Assembly (NCBI RefSeq): GCF_020907275.1
Contig: NZ_JAJJWI010000001.1
Span: forward strand, 114,151 to 178,150
Length of the DNA stretch: 64,000 nt
Direction of reading: 5' to 3'
DNA from: Pontibacter silvestris
GTDB taxonomy: Bacteria > Bacteroidota > Bacteroidia > Cytophagales > Hymenobacteraceae
This document shows positions 1-8,852 of this stretch, piece by piece (within the stretch, counting starts at the first letter, position 1; each line of letters starts with the position of its first letter). The position numbers and the translations under genes were made by a program. Under the pieces are notes generated by a model. The model was not told the origin of the DNA. It saw only the letters and a list, made by a program, of their open reading frames with translations, and searched no databases.

Positions 1-23
1 TTAAAGCCAAATGGCTAGAGTTT

Positions 24-59
24 AAAAGCCTCATAATCATAATTGATTATGAGGCTTTT
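24..59. terminator. Bidirectional hairpin terminator
   Basis: A perfect 16-bp inverted repeat (24-39 and 44-59) with a 4-nt TAAT loop. The A-run on the left and T-run on the right would allow termination in both directions. It probably ends a gene that lies left of the window. Positions 60-166 show no other recognisable element. Confidence 0.75.
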
Positions 60-166
60 GCTTTTATAATTTTTTGCTGCTAAAATTCTTCATTTTTTAC
101 CAAACCCTGAGTTTTTACGTATTGTATCTGACTAACCGTTACAACACAGATTCACCCTTATTTTGA

Positions 167-553
167 ATGAAGCCAATAGAGAGAGTTTTAGTTATAGATG
201 ATGATGAGACCAGTATTTTCCTGATTAAGCGCGTGCTTAGCAGCATTGGAATTAATAATTGTACCCAAACAGCGCTAAATGGATTAGCAGGTTTAAACAT
301 TTTAAAAGAAGCTGTTGAACATGAATGTTTGCCTCAGCTTATACTGCTGGATATTAAAATGCCGGTAATGGATGGCTTTGCCTTTTTGGAGGGGCTAGAG
401 GGACTCCAGAATCTTAACCTGAGCGATACAATAATTATTCTTCTCAGCAGTTCACAAAGCCCATGGGAAAAAGAGAAGGCAACGAAAAGTTGCGTAACCG
501 CCTTTCTAAGCAAGCCTTTAACAAAGGAAAAGTTACAGAGCATTATAGATTAA
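167..553 (+). CDS. Single-domain response regulator (CheY-like receiver)
   Basis: A stand-alone receiver domain of 128 residues with no output domain. The acidic pair follows VLVID near residues 11-13, the phospho-acceptor Asp lies in LLDIKMPVMDG (about residue 62), Ser residues replace the switch Thr in ILLSSS, and the conserved Lys is in FLSKPL. Such proteins pass phosphate by protein contact or act as phosphate sinks. The gene converges on a histidine kinase only 19 nt away, but opposite strands make it uncertain that the two are partners. It resembles the short receivers often found beside PAS kinases in Cytophagales. The family call is firm; the partner is unknown. Confidence 0.9.
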   Translation: MKPIERVLVIDDDETSIFLIKRVLSSIGINNCTQTALNGLAGLNILKEAVEHECLPQLILLDIKMPVMDGFAFLEGLEGLQNLNLSDTIIILLSSSQSPWEKEKATKSCVTAFLSKPLTKEKLQSIID

Positions 554-572
554 GCTGTGAACCAGAAGCTGG

Positions 573-1667
573 TTACTCCTTGGGAATTTTAATGTAAAAA
601 GTTGTACCAGCCCCTTCCTCACTATCAAAGGATATCTCCCCACTATGGAGTTCTATAATGGTTTTAATGATAGACATGCCTAACCCAACGCTTTTCTCGC
701 CTCTTATGCCTGCTCTACGGGCTGGCGTAAACCTGTCGAACAGGAACGGTTGCATTTTTGCTGGGATGCCAATACCGTTGTCAGTCACCGTTATTAAAGC
801 ATGCTCTTCTTTGTCTTCCAAAGACACAGTAATAATTCCATTGTCCTGCGTAAACTTAATGGCATTGGATATAAGATTGTTCATTACCTGCATGAACTTC
901 ATCATATCAATGTATATGAGGATTGGCTTTTTGGGGGAGACAAGCTTAAAGCTTTTGGCAACAAGCTGTTCCTGGTCCTTATAATTATCCATCATAATCG
1001 TAATCTTACTGGCTAAGTCCACCCGTTCTTTATGCAGTACCACCTGGGAAGATTCAAGAAACTCGTTATTCACAAAATCCCGGATCATGTCAGATCCTCT
1101 CAAGGCATCCTGCTTTATGTAACTTAACAGTTGCTGTATATTCACATCACCCTGGTTCATCTGCTCTTCAATGGCGCTTATTATGCCTTGTATGTTAGCA
1201 AAAGGGGTAGCCAGATCATGGGAGAGTATTTCAAGCGTAGAGTTCTTTTTGTTGTTGTACTTCATTATATTAGTGGTGTACTCTTTATGTGCTGTCACAT
1301 CTTCTGCAAATCCTCCTATCAGGTTCTGGTGGTTCTTCTCATCCTGCAAAAAGCAGGCAGAAAGGCAAACCCACCTGATTTCCTTGTTAGACAGTACAAT
1401 CCTAAATTCTGCCTGCGTTTGTTCATGACTCACCAATAGCTTTTGGTATTGGTGAGATAAGAATTCTTTATCTTCATCATGAACAGAAGTAAGAAAAGTT
1501 GCAGGGTTAGAAAGAATGCTTTCTGGTTTTATGCCCCAAAACTTTTCTAAGATCGGTGAGATATAGCGGAATTCGCTTCCAGTAATATCGTAGCTAAAGT
1601 ATATTTGTCCGAACCGTTGCGTGACCTGTTCTATAAAGGCATTATCAGGTATATTATTGTTTTCCAT
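573..1667 (-). CDS. PAS-domain sensor histidine kinase, soluble
   Basis: A 364-residue kinase with no membrane segment, so probably cytoplasmic. Residues 15-130 form a PAS_3-type domain ending in the usual GGFAEDVTAHKE connector. The H-box (EILSHDLATPFANI) places the phospho-accepting His at about residue 150. The HATPase domain carries the N-box NNLISNAIKFT (about 263-273), G1 DNGIGIP (about 297) and G2 GLGMSI (about 328). All catalytic motifs look intact, so it should autophosphorylate. The signal is unknown. It converges tail to tail with a CheY-like gene and has its own upstream region of about 340 bp shared with the divergent HAD gene. Confidence 0.92.
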   Translation of the reverse strand: MENNNIPDNAFIEQVTQRFGQIYFSYDITGSEFRYISPILEKFWGIKPESILSNPATFLTSVHDEDKEFLSHQYQKLLVSHEQTQAEFRIVLSNKEIRWVCLSACFLQDEKNHQNLIGGFAEDVTAHKEYTTNIMKYNNKKNSTLEILSHDLATPFANIQGIISAIEEQMNQGDVNIQQLLSYIKQDALRGSDMIRDFVNNEFLESSQVVLHKERVDLASKITIMMDNYKDQEQLVAKSFKLVSPKKPILIYIDMMKFMQVMNNLISNAIKFTQDNGIITVSLEDKEEHALITVTDNGIGIPAKMQPFLFDRFTPARRAGIRGEKSVGLGMSIIKTIIELHSGEISFDSEEGAGTTFYIKIPKE

Positions 1668-2005
1668 TTGAGGTGCTAAGTTGGTTAAGTCTGTAATGGA
1701 TGCTGTTGTTTATAGCAAACACTATGTCTATACTATTCCATAAAGTATAAAGTTGGTTCTGTGCCGTCTCCTATCAAGCTGTATTGTCTAGCTTTAAATG
1801 CTGTTTTTAATAATACTTGAGCTGCCCTAGTATGCTTACACTGTATCTTTTTGAGACTCTGAATGTATGTTAAGAAACAAAAACTCTTAAATCCAGTTCA
1901 AGAACTTTTGTGCAGCAGATAAATTAAGTATCTTTTTTACGTACTAAGAAGGAAATACTTTTTACCTACACAGTTGAACCTATAACCAAATTGAAATTGA
2001 TAACG
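1668..2005. other. Divergent intergenic region (kinase / HAD phosphatase)
   Basis: No gene is visible in this 338-bp AT-rich gap. For the rightward HAD gene a weak Bacteroidota-type promoter can be proposed: TTG at 1908-1910, an 18-nt spacer and TATCTTTT at 1929-1936 (7 of 8 matches to TAnnTTTG). No convincing match was seen for the leftward kinase. Confidence 0.4.
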
Positions 2006-2686
2006 ATGGACTCTTCCCCTAAAACATTTTTATTTGACCTTAACGGAACAGTTATTGATGACATGCACTATCATGCAAAAGCATGGTACCAGGTGCTTAA
2101 CAACGACCTTAATGCTAACCTGACTTGGGATGAGGTAAAAGTGCAGATGTATGGGAAGAATGGCGAAGTATTGGCCCGCATTTTTGGAGAGGAGCATTTT
2201 TCTGAGGAAGAAGTTGAGAAGCTGTCTGAAGAAAAAGAGAGACACTATCAGGAAGCATTCCGTCCACATTTAAAACTGATTAACGGACTGGATAGTTTTC
2301 TGGAAAAGGCAAAGGAACATAACATACAAATGGCCATTGCTTCGGCTGCCATTCCTTCTAACATAGACTTTGTGTTAGATAACCTGGATGTCCGGCATTA
2401 TTTTAATGCTATAGTCAGCGCTGCGGATGTAACAAGAAGTAAACCTGACCCGGAGACATTTATTAAAGCAGCGCAGAAGCTAGGGGCAGAACCAGCGGAA
2501 TGTATTGTATTTGAAGATGCCCCTAAGGGTGTAGAGGCGGCACAGAATGCAGGTATGCAGTGCGTGGTTATAACTACTGCTCATCCTGAGGAAGATTTCA
2601 GCCAGTATAATAATGTAATTACGTTCATTAAAGATTATACTGACTCATATATTGAGGACTACTTTTTACAAGAAGCTGGAAAATAG
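2006..2686 (+). CDS. HAD-superfamily phosphatase/phosphomutase (beta-PGM-like)
   Basis: A subclass I HAD hydrolase of 226 residues with the four-helix cap of the beta-phosphoglucomutase/sugar-phosphatase group. Motif I reads DLNGT (nucleophile Asp about residue 11), motif II is the Ser of AIASAAIP, motif III the Lys of RSKPDP and motif IV VFEDAPKGVEAA. The usual second Asp of motif I is Asn here; in most HAD phosphatases and mutases that residue is the general acid/base. The open frame extends to a TTG at 1991, but ATG at 2006 is a better start. It lies tail to tail with araA, so a role with sugar phosphates is plausible but unproven. Confidence 0.85.
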   Translation: MDSSPKTFLFDLNGTVIDDMHYHAKAWYQVLNNDLNANLTWDEVKVQMYGKNGEVLARIFGEEHFSEEEVEKLSEEKERHYQEAFRPHLKLINGLDSFLEKAKEHNIQMAIASAAIPSNIDFVLDNLDVRHYFNAIVSAADVTRSKPDPETFIKAAQKLGAEPAECIVFEDAPKGVEAAQNAGMQCVVITTAHPEEDFSQYNNVITFIKDYTDSYIEDYFLQEAGK

Positions 2687-2691
2687 GCTTG

Positions 2692-2753
2692 TAAACATCA
2701 TAAAACAGCAGAAGCGGACTTGATAGTCCGCTTCTGCTGTTTTATGATGTTTA
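2692..2753. terminator. Long bidirectional terminator, 29-bp perfect stem
   Basis: Perfect inverted repeat with arms 2692-2720 and 2725-2753 and a TGAT tetraloop, sitting between the convergent HAD and araA genes. It should stop transcription from both sides. The stem is unusually long and includes A/T-rich flanks that provide the U-tract on either strand. Confidence 0.8.
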
Positions 2754-2766
2754 ACTATAAAAGAGC

Positions 2767-4272
2767 TTAGAAGGCTTTGCTAACTTGGTAGTATACCTCG
2801 CTCCAGCGTAACTCATTTTTAAACTGAGTTAGTTTTGTGTCTTTATCAATAAGTACGCACTCTATTCCAGCCATTTCTGCAAAGTCCTGCAGGATTTCAG
2901 AGCTCAAGTTTTGGCTATAGCAGGTGTGGTGAGCGCCTCCTGCCAGTATCCAGGCAGCTGCGCCTGTTTTCATGTCAGGAAGTGGTTTCCAGAGTACACG
3001 GGCCACCGGTAGGTTTGGCAGATCATGTTGTGGTTCTACGGCCTCCACTTCGTTTACTATAAGGCGGAAACGGTTACCCATATCCACAACAGATGCATTA
3101 AGAGCCGAACCACCTTTTGAGTTAAATACTAAACGAACCGGATCAGCTTTGCCACCAATACCTAACGGATGCACTTCACAGGATGGTTTATCAGTGGCAA
3201 GGCACTCATCCACCTCCAGCATGTGTGAACCCAGTACCATTGAATTGTTTGGTTCGAAGTGGTAAGTATAATCTTCCATAAAGGCATTACCACCTTCCAG
3301 GCCTGTACCCATCACTTTCATGGCTCTTACAAGGGCAGCTGTTTTCCAGTCGCCTTCCCCGGCAAAACCATAGCCATCGTTCATCAGGCGTTGTACTGCA
3401 ATGCCTGGTAGTTGCACCATGCCGTGCAGGTCTTCAAAAGTATCGGAGAAGCCTTTGTAGTTTCCGTTTTCCAGGAATGTGCGCAGGCCGATTTCAATTC
3501 TGGCTGCTTCAACTAACGAACTATGTTGCTCGCCGCCTTTGCGCAGAGAATCTGCTACGGTATATTTTTCTTCGTACTCAGCTATCAGGTTGTCAATAGC
3601 TTCATCGCTTACATTATTGATAACTTCTACCAGGTCACCGATACCATGTGTGTTCACAGCAAAGCCAAACTTCATTTCTGCTTCCACTTTGTCGCCTTCT
3701 GTAACGGCAACAAAACGCATGTTGTCTCCAAAGCGTACAAACTTAGCCCCCTGCCAATCGTTCCAGCCACAGGCTGCTCTTGACCAGCCGCCTATTTGCT
3801 CCAATACAGATTCTTCCTGCCAGTGGCCTACTACTACCTTGCGGTTGATACGCATTCTGGATACCATAAACCCAAATTCACGGTCGCCGTGGGCGCTTTG
3901 GTTCAGGTTCATGAAATCCATATCAATAGAATCCCAAGGAATATCGCGGTTGTACTGTGTATGTAGGTGCAGAAGAGGTTTCTTTAGAATGCCTAGTCCA
4001 CGTATCCACATTTTAGCAGGGGAGAAGGTATGCATCCATGTAATTACACCGATACAATTCTCAGCTACGTTTGCTTCCTGGCATATCTGAAATATTTCCT
4101 CTGTTGTTTTAACCGTTGGTTTAAACACAACAGTAACCGGGATTTGAGATGCCTGATTAAGGCTGTTAGCAATCTCCTGTGAATGTGCTGCAACTTGGTT
4201 TAAAGTTTCTTCGCCGTATAAGTGCTGGCTGCCTGTCACAAACCATACTTCAAACTGTTTTAAATCTATCAT
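2767..4272 (-). CDS. araA: L-arabinose isomerase
   Basis: Interconverts L-arabinose and L-ribulose, the first cytoplasmic step of arabinose catabolism; the enzyme needs Mn2+. The 501-residue length matches the family. It opens with [14 protein letters not shown], carries the [10 protein letters not shown] segment, metal-binding Glu/His residues around 305-350 ([26 protein letters not shown]) and the C-terminal [10 protein letters not shown] with the last metal His. It is the final gene of the leftward ara arm and lies 79 nt after the symporter, with an intrinsic terminator in that gap. It may therefore have its own promoter or receive reduced read-through. AraB and AraD complete the pathway upstream. 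Confidence 0.98.
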   Translation of the reverse strand: MIDLKQFEVWFVTGSQHLYGEETLNQVAAHSQEIANSLNQASQIPVTVVFKPTVKTTEEIFQICQEANVAENCIGVITWMHTFSPAKMWIRGLGILKKPLLHLHTQYNRDIPWDSIDMDFMNLNQSAHGDREFGFMVSRMRINRKVVVGHWQEESVLEQIGGWSRAACGWNDWQGAKFVRFGDNMRFVAVTEGDKVEAEMKFGFAVNTHGIGDLVEVINNVSDEAIDNLIAEYEEKYTVADSLRKGGEQHSSLVEAARIEIGLRTFLENGNYKGFSDTFEDLHGMVQLPGIAVQRLMNDGYGFAGEGDWKTAALVRAMKVMGTGLEGGNAFMEDYTYHFEPNNSMVLGSHMLEVDECLATDKPSCEVHPLGIGGKADPVRLVFNSKGGSALNASVVDMGNRFRLIVNEVEAVEPQHDLPNLPVARVLWKPLPDMKTGAAAWILAGGAHHTCYSQNLSSEILQDFAEMAGIECVLIDKDTKLTQFKNELRWSEVYYQVSKAF

Positions 4273-4316
4273 GAAAATAAAATGTATATTTTACAATAAT
4301 TAATTAACCACAAAAA

Positions 4317-4346
4317 AAGCGTTGCAGCAGTTACGCTGCAACGCTT
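4317..4346 (-). terminator. Intrinsic terminator between symporter gene and araA
   Basis: A 12-bp perfect stem (4317-4328 and 4335-4346) with a 6-nt loop, followed in the leftward direction by a run of seven U (A-run at 4312-4318). It begins 6 nt after the symporter stop codon. It would end or attenuate the araB-araD-symporter transcript ahead of araA. Confidence 0.75.
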
Positions 4347-4351
4347 GAAAA

Positions 4352-6229
4352 TTAATACCAAAGGAAATAATAAATCAATCCGATGATAAGTACTATGCCA
4401 GCTGCTCCTAAATTAAACGGAGTACCTGTGTTAAATAGTACAGGGTCTGATACGATCGCTTTCGGGTCTGCAACTTCCATGTTAGCGTTAGTATACAGAA
4501 TGATGCCTATCATAAGAAGGAAAGTTCCTAAGAAATACATAGATGGAGCAAAAGCCAGGTAGCTTAGCTCATCGCCAAATACTAATGCTGCAATGAACAC
4601 AATTATACCAAGAGCAAAGAAAAGGTAAGAATATCCTGCAATCGTTTTTCTTCTTCCTGGCTCGGGTAAATCCTTTTTAACTTTTTTGCCTCTTTCGGCG
4701 AAGCTAATAAGTGAAGCAATTACGCAAAGTATGATGAATACATATCCCATACGCAGAAGGAATGGCATGTTCGGACTAACTACTTTGAACAGTATTCCTG
4801 CCGGGATAGTGGCAATAGCTGTCCATAGAGCAGCGTTAGGCGTAATCTGTTTCCAGAATAAGCCCATACCGAACACGGCAATCACACCAGGATAAATGTA
4901 ACCTGTGTACTCCTGGATGTATTGGAACACCTGATCCAGAGACGCTAGTTGAGGAGCTACAACAGCTGCAATGGCCAGCGCTATTACAGCAACAACTCTA
5001 CCTACTAACACCAGTTCTTTGTTGTTTGCCTCTGGCTTAAAGTAGGGTCTGTAAATATCCATGGTGAAGATAGTAGAAGTACTGTTTACCATAGAAGCCA
5101 GAGATGATACAATAGCAGCAGCCAGGGCGGCAAAGGCAAGGCCTCTAACACCGGTTGGCACAAAGTTCTTTAATAGCCAAGGGTATGCCTGGTCCGATTT
5201 GTCAATAGTACCGATAGCTTCTACTGATTTACCAAGAATAGAAGCCAGTTCTTCTGGTGTATGAGCATTAAGTAGTACGTAAGCAGTAATACCCGGAATA
5301 ACAACAATAATCGGCATTAATATCTTCAGGTAACCTGCAAAAAGAAGGCCACGTTTCGCCTCGTTAATGCTTTTTGCTGCAAGTCCTTTTTGAATGATAT
5401 ATTGGTTAAAGCCCCAGTAACCAAGGTTTGTTGCCCACATAGCACCTGCAATTACTGCTATCCCCGGTAGGTCTATGAAAGCATCTCTTGTTCCGGTTTC
5501 ACCATCCGGAACAAAAAGGTGCCCCTGAGGAAGAACCATTGTAAAGTGGTCACGGCCTTTTTCGTAAATGTTAGCAATACCGGCAAGTATACCGCTTCCT
5601 TCGCCTACTGCATCCAGGGCAAGGAAAGTTGTTACAAGCCCACCACCAACAAGTACGATTACCTGTACTACGTCTGTCCAGGCTACAGCCTCTAGGCCTC
5701 CATAAATAGAGTAAATAGCAGAGAACAGAAGCAGGCCAATAATACCGTACTCAAGAGGAACTCCCATTATGTTTTCCATTGCAAGGGCTCCAAGGTAACT
5801 TACAGAAGTAAGGTTTACGAAAACGTAAACCAATAGCCAGAATACGGCAAAAGCTGTACTTACACCTCTGTTAAACCGCTGGTTAAGAAACTGCGGCATG
5901 GTATAAATGCCTTTGTCGATAAACACAGGCAGAAAGTACTTGGCAACAACAATAAGGGCAACGGCTGCCATCCACTCATAGGCAGATATAGCAAGACCAA
6001 TGGCAAAGCCTGATCCTGACGTTCCGATAAAGTGCTCTGCTGAAATGTTAGCGGCAATAAGCGAGGCACCTACGGCCCACCAGGTAAGGGATTTGTCCGC
6101 CAGAAAGTATTCTTGAGCAGTTTTTTCCACGCCTGTTTTAGATCTTGATACCCATAAGCCCATGAATAGTATGACGAGGGCGTATAGGATGAAGATGGCG
6201 TAATCTAGTGTTGAGAATCCAGATGTCAT
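4352..6229 (-). CDS. Sodium:solute symporter (SSS family), probable L-arabinose importer
   Basis: An inner-membrane Na+/sugar symporter of the SGLT type, 625 residues with about 14 hydrophobic segments. The N-terminus (LDYAIFILYALVILFMGLWV) and the following FLADKSLTWWAVGASLIAANIS match the first helices of vSGLT-like proteins, including the SAEHFIGTSGSGFA sodium-site region. It sits between araD and araA, so L-arabinose is the likely substrate (inference from context). The gap to araD is 104 nt, long enough for a secondary promoter, though I could not identify one. A strong hairpin follows the stop codon. Confidence 0.93.
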   Translation of the reverse strand: MTSGFSTLDYAIFILYALVILFMGLWVSRSKTGVEKTAQEYFLADKSLTWWAVGASLIAANISAEHFIGTSGSGFAIGLAISAYEWMAAVALIVVAKYFLPVFIDKGIYTMPQFLNQRFNRGVSTAFAVFWLLVYVFVNLTSVSYLGALAMENIMGVPLEYGIIGLLLFSAIYSIYGGLEAVAWTDVVQVIVLVGGGLVTTFLALDAVGEGSGILAGIANIYEKGRDHFTMVLPQGHLFVPDGETGTRDAFIDLPGIAVIAGAMWATNLGYWGFNQYIIQKGLAAKSINEAKRGLLFAGYLKILMPIIVVIPGITAYVLLNAHTPEELASILGKSVEAIGTIDKSDQAYPWLLKNFVPTGVRGLAFAALAAAIVSSLASMVNSTSTIFTMDIYRPYFKPEANNKELVLVGRVVAVIALAIAAVVAPQLASLDQVFQYIQEYTGYIYPGVIAVFGMGLFWKQITPNAALWTAIATIPAGILFKVVSPNMPFLLRMGYVFIILCVIASLISFAERGKKVKKDLPEPGRRKTIAGYSYLFFALGIIVFIAALVFGDELSYLAFAPSMYFLGTFLLMIGIILYTNANMEVADPKAIVSDPVLFNTGTPFNLGAAGIVLIIGLIYYFLWY

Positions 6230-6333
6230 TTGAAATTTTGAAAGGGTTTATATGGTTTAATATGATAAATCATTTAAATATATTCATATTATATATTTAA
6301 ACACAAACTAGTGAGTGATTTACCACAAGATTT

Positions 6334-7032
6334 TTATTGTCCATAGTATGAATTTGGACCATGTTTTCTTTCAAAGTGTTTCTTTATAAGAGAATCCTTC
6401 AGACGAGGTACGTCTGACCGGATTTGCTCCGTCAGGTAGGCCATTCTGGCAACCTCCTCTAACACAGCACTATTGTACACAGCTTTGTCTGCTGTTTTGC
6501 CCCAGGTAAAAGGAGCATGGTTGCCCACCAGTACCATTTCGACTTCTTCGTAGCTCATGCCTTTCTCTTGCAGATAATTCATGATCTGGAAGCCTGTTTC
6601 ATACTCATAGTTTCCTTCAATCATTTTATCATCCATTGGCGGAGCGCACGGAATGTCTACAGTATTGTGGTCTGCATGAGTAGTACCATAGATCGGAACG
6701 TCGCGTTGCGCCTGTGCCCAGGCTGTGGCGTATGTGGAATGGGTATGTACGATACCGCCAATTTTTTCCCAGTGCTTGTAAAGCACTGCATGTGTTTTTG
6801 TGTCTGAAGACGGACGTAGTGTACCTTCCACTATGTTGCTGTCAAAGTCTACAATAACCATCTTTTCGGGTGAAAGATCTACATAAGGGACTCCACTCGG
6901 CTTGATGGCAAAAACACCAAGTTCACGATCTACGGCACTAACATTGCCAAAAGTGAAAAGTACGAGTCCTAGTTTAGGCAGCTGCATGTTGGCTTCGTAT
7001 GCAGCTTGTCTGATATGTTCGTATTTACTCAT
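6334..7032 (-). CDS. araD: L-ribulose-5-phosphate 4-epimerase
   Basis: Converts L-ribulose 5-phosphate to D-xylulose 5-phosphate, the exit point into the pentose phosphate pathway. It is a class II aldolase/epimerase with the expected length of 232 residues. Visible motifs are the phosphate-binding KPSGVPY and RPSSDTKTH segments, the zinc-binding HTHS motif with nearby YGTTHADH, and the C-terminal YNSAVLEEVA. The gene follows araB after only 9 nt, indicating co-transcription, and precedes the symporter. Zn2+ dependence and the pathway role are established for this family. Confidence 0.97.
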   Translation of the reverse strand: MSKYEHIRQAAYEANMQLPKLGLVLFTFGNVSAVDRELGVFAIKPSGVPYVDLSPEKMVIVDFDSNIVEGTLRPSSDTKTHAVLYKHWEKIGGIVHTHSTYATAWAQAQRDVPIYGTTHADHNTVDIPCAPPMDDKMIEGNYEYETGFQIMNYLQEKGMSYEEVEMVLVGNHAPFTWGKTADKAVYNSAVLEEVARMAYLTEQIRSDVPRLKDSLIKKHFERKHGPNSYYGQ

Positions 7033-7041
7033 TTATAAATA

Positions 7042-8766
7042 TTATCTAACAACTTCTTCTTGTACATCAGCTACTTGCTGTGGTTTGGCAGGGGAGGAGT
7101 GCTGCTCTATAAAGCCACCCATCTCAGAATACTTAATATACCTTTTGGCATATACTTTAGCACGCTCTGCGTCCGGGTGATATTCCGCGTCAAAACCCTG
7201 GCCCATAGCAGCCATAGCATCTTCTACTCTGGAGAATATCCCAGCTGCCGTCGCTGCAAACATGGCTGCGCCTATAGCACAGGTTTGCTCAGATTTATGA
7301 ATACGTATAGGCATGTTCATAACATCGGCCATCATCTGCATAATGAACGGAGACTTTTTAGCAACACCTCCTAAACCAATGAGACCTTTAACCGGCACAC
7401 CTTGCTCATTAAACCTGTCAACAATTTTCTTGGCTCCAAAGCACGTAGCCTCTACTAGTGCTCTGAAAACTCTTGGAGCATCACTACCAAGTCCTAAGCC
7501 CAAAATGGCACCTTTCAGCATTTGATTTGCATCCGGCGTACGACGACCGTTAAACCAGTCTACAGCAAACTCATTGTTTTCAGACAGCGGAATCTGATCT
7601 GCCTGTTTGCTTAGCTCTGGAATAATTTTATCAGATATATCATTAAGTAACGCTTCTGCTTTTTCGGCATCGATAACGGTAGATTGCGAAAGAAGGTTTT
7701 GCAAAGGCCACATGAGTACTCTTTTGAACCAGGCGTAGGTGTCACCAAAAGCAGACTGACCAGCTTCTAGGCCCATCATGCCTGGAATTACAGAGCCTGG
7801 TACTTGTCCGCAGATTCCATTTACAAGCTTGTCTTCTACTTCATGTATAGGTGCAACCAACATGTCGCAGGTGGAGGTACCCATTACTTTACTTAGATGA
7901 TAAGGCTCAATCTGTCCGCCTACGGCTCCCATGTGTGCATCAAATGCGCCTACACCTACTACTACATCTGAAGACAGGCCGAGGCGTTCTGCCCATTCCT
8001 GACTCAGGTTACCGGCAGGCTTGTCAGAAGTGTATGTTTGTGTAAATAGTCTTTCAGTGAATCCACTGAGCAGTGGGTCTAACGACGTGAAAAACTCTTC
8101 TGGTGGCAGCCCTCCAAAGTCTTCTGCCCATAAGGATTTGTGACCAGCAGAGCATACACTACGTTTCATTTCATGTACATTATCACCACCCGTAAGCAGG
8201 AAAGGAATCCAGTCACAGTGCTCTACCCAGGAGTAACAAGCTTCGCGTACCTTTTCGTCTGTTCTTAAAACATGCAGCAGCTTAGCCCAAAACCACTCTG
8301 AAGAGTAGATGCCGCCTACATATTTCAGGTAGTTTGTGTCAAACTTTTTAGCATGTTCATTTATCTCTGATGCCTCTTTTACAGAGGTATGATCTTTCCA
8401 GAGTACAAACATAGCGTTAGGGTTCTCCTTAAACTCTGGAAGCAAAGCCAGCGGAGTACCCGTTTTATCTACAGCAACTGGAGTAGAGCCAGTAGTATCA
8501 ATAGAAATACCCTTAACTGCTTTGGCTATAGTCTCGTCTCCGGCCTGGCTCAGGCAGTCCTTTATTGTTTTTTCTAACCCTTCTACATAATCCAAAGGGT
8601 GCTGCCGGAATTGGTTTTCTGCAGGAACGCAATAGTCTCCTTTTTTCCAACGTGGATAGTAATATACAGAAGAGGCTATTTCCTGCCCATTTTGAGCGTT
8701 AACAAGAACGGAGCGAACGGAATCTGATCCGTAATCGACTCCTATAACATATATGTCTCTATTCAC
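7042..8766 (-). CDS. araB: Ribulokinase
   Basis: ATP-dependent phosphorylation of L-ribulose to L-ribulose 5-phosphate. It is an FGGY-family carbohydrate kinase of 574 residues. The N-terminal phosphate-1 motif reads GVDYGSDSVRSVLV, followed by the GISIDTTGSTPVAVD segment; the second half holds GLEAGQSAFGDTYAWF and the adenosine-region motif GLIGLGGVAKKSPF. It is the first catabolic gene after araR (86-nt gap) and is followed by araD after 9 nt. Promoter elements for araB could lie in that 86-nt AT-rich gap, but none matches the consensus well. Confidence 0.97.
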   Translation of the reverse strand: MNRDIYVIGVDYGSDSVRSVLVNAQNGQEIASSVYYYPRWKKGDYCVPAENQFRQHPLDYVEGLEKTIKDCLSQAGDETIAKAVKGISIDTTGSTPVAVDKTGTPLALLPEFKENPNAMFVLWKDHTSVKEASEINEHAKKFDTNYLKYVGGIYSSEWFWAKLLHVLRTDEKVREACYSWVEHCDWIPFLLTGGDNVHEMKRSVCSAGHKSLWAEDFGGLPPEEFFTSLDPLLSGFTERLFTQTYTSDKPAGNLSQEWAERLGLSSDVVVGVGAFDAHMGAVGGQIEPYHLSKVMGTSTCDMLVAPIHEVEDKLVNGICGQVPGSVIPGMMGLEAGQSAFGDTYAWFKRVLMWPLQNLLSQSTVIDAEKAEALLNDISDKIIPELSKQADQIPLSENNEFAVDWFNGRRTPDANQMLKGAILGLGLGSDAPRVFRALVEATCFGAKKIVDRFNEQGVPVKGLIGLGGVAKKSPFIMQMMADVMNMPIRIHKSEQTCAIGAAMFAATAAGIFSRVEDAMAAMGQGFDAEYHPDAERAKVYAKRYIKYSEMGGFIEQHSSPAKPQQVADVQEEVVR

Positions 8767-8852
8767 AGGTATGGTTTATTTTTTTAGTGATTTATGTAAG
8801 GTCAGTTTCAATCTTATTTATGGATATTGATTTTATAATATAATAAACCTAA

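Noticed and set aside
560..574. AACCAG-AAG-CTGGTT as a terminator between the first two genes
   Set aside because: Only six base pairs, no U-tract, and it overlaps the kinase stop codon.
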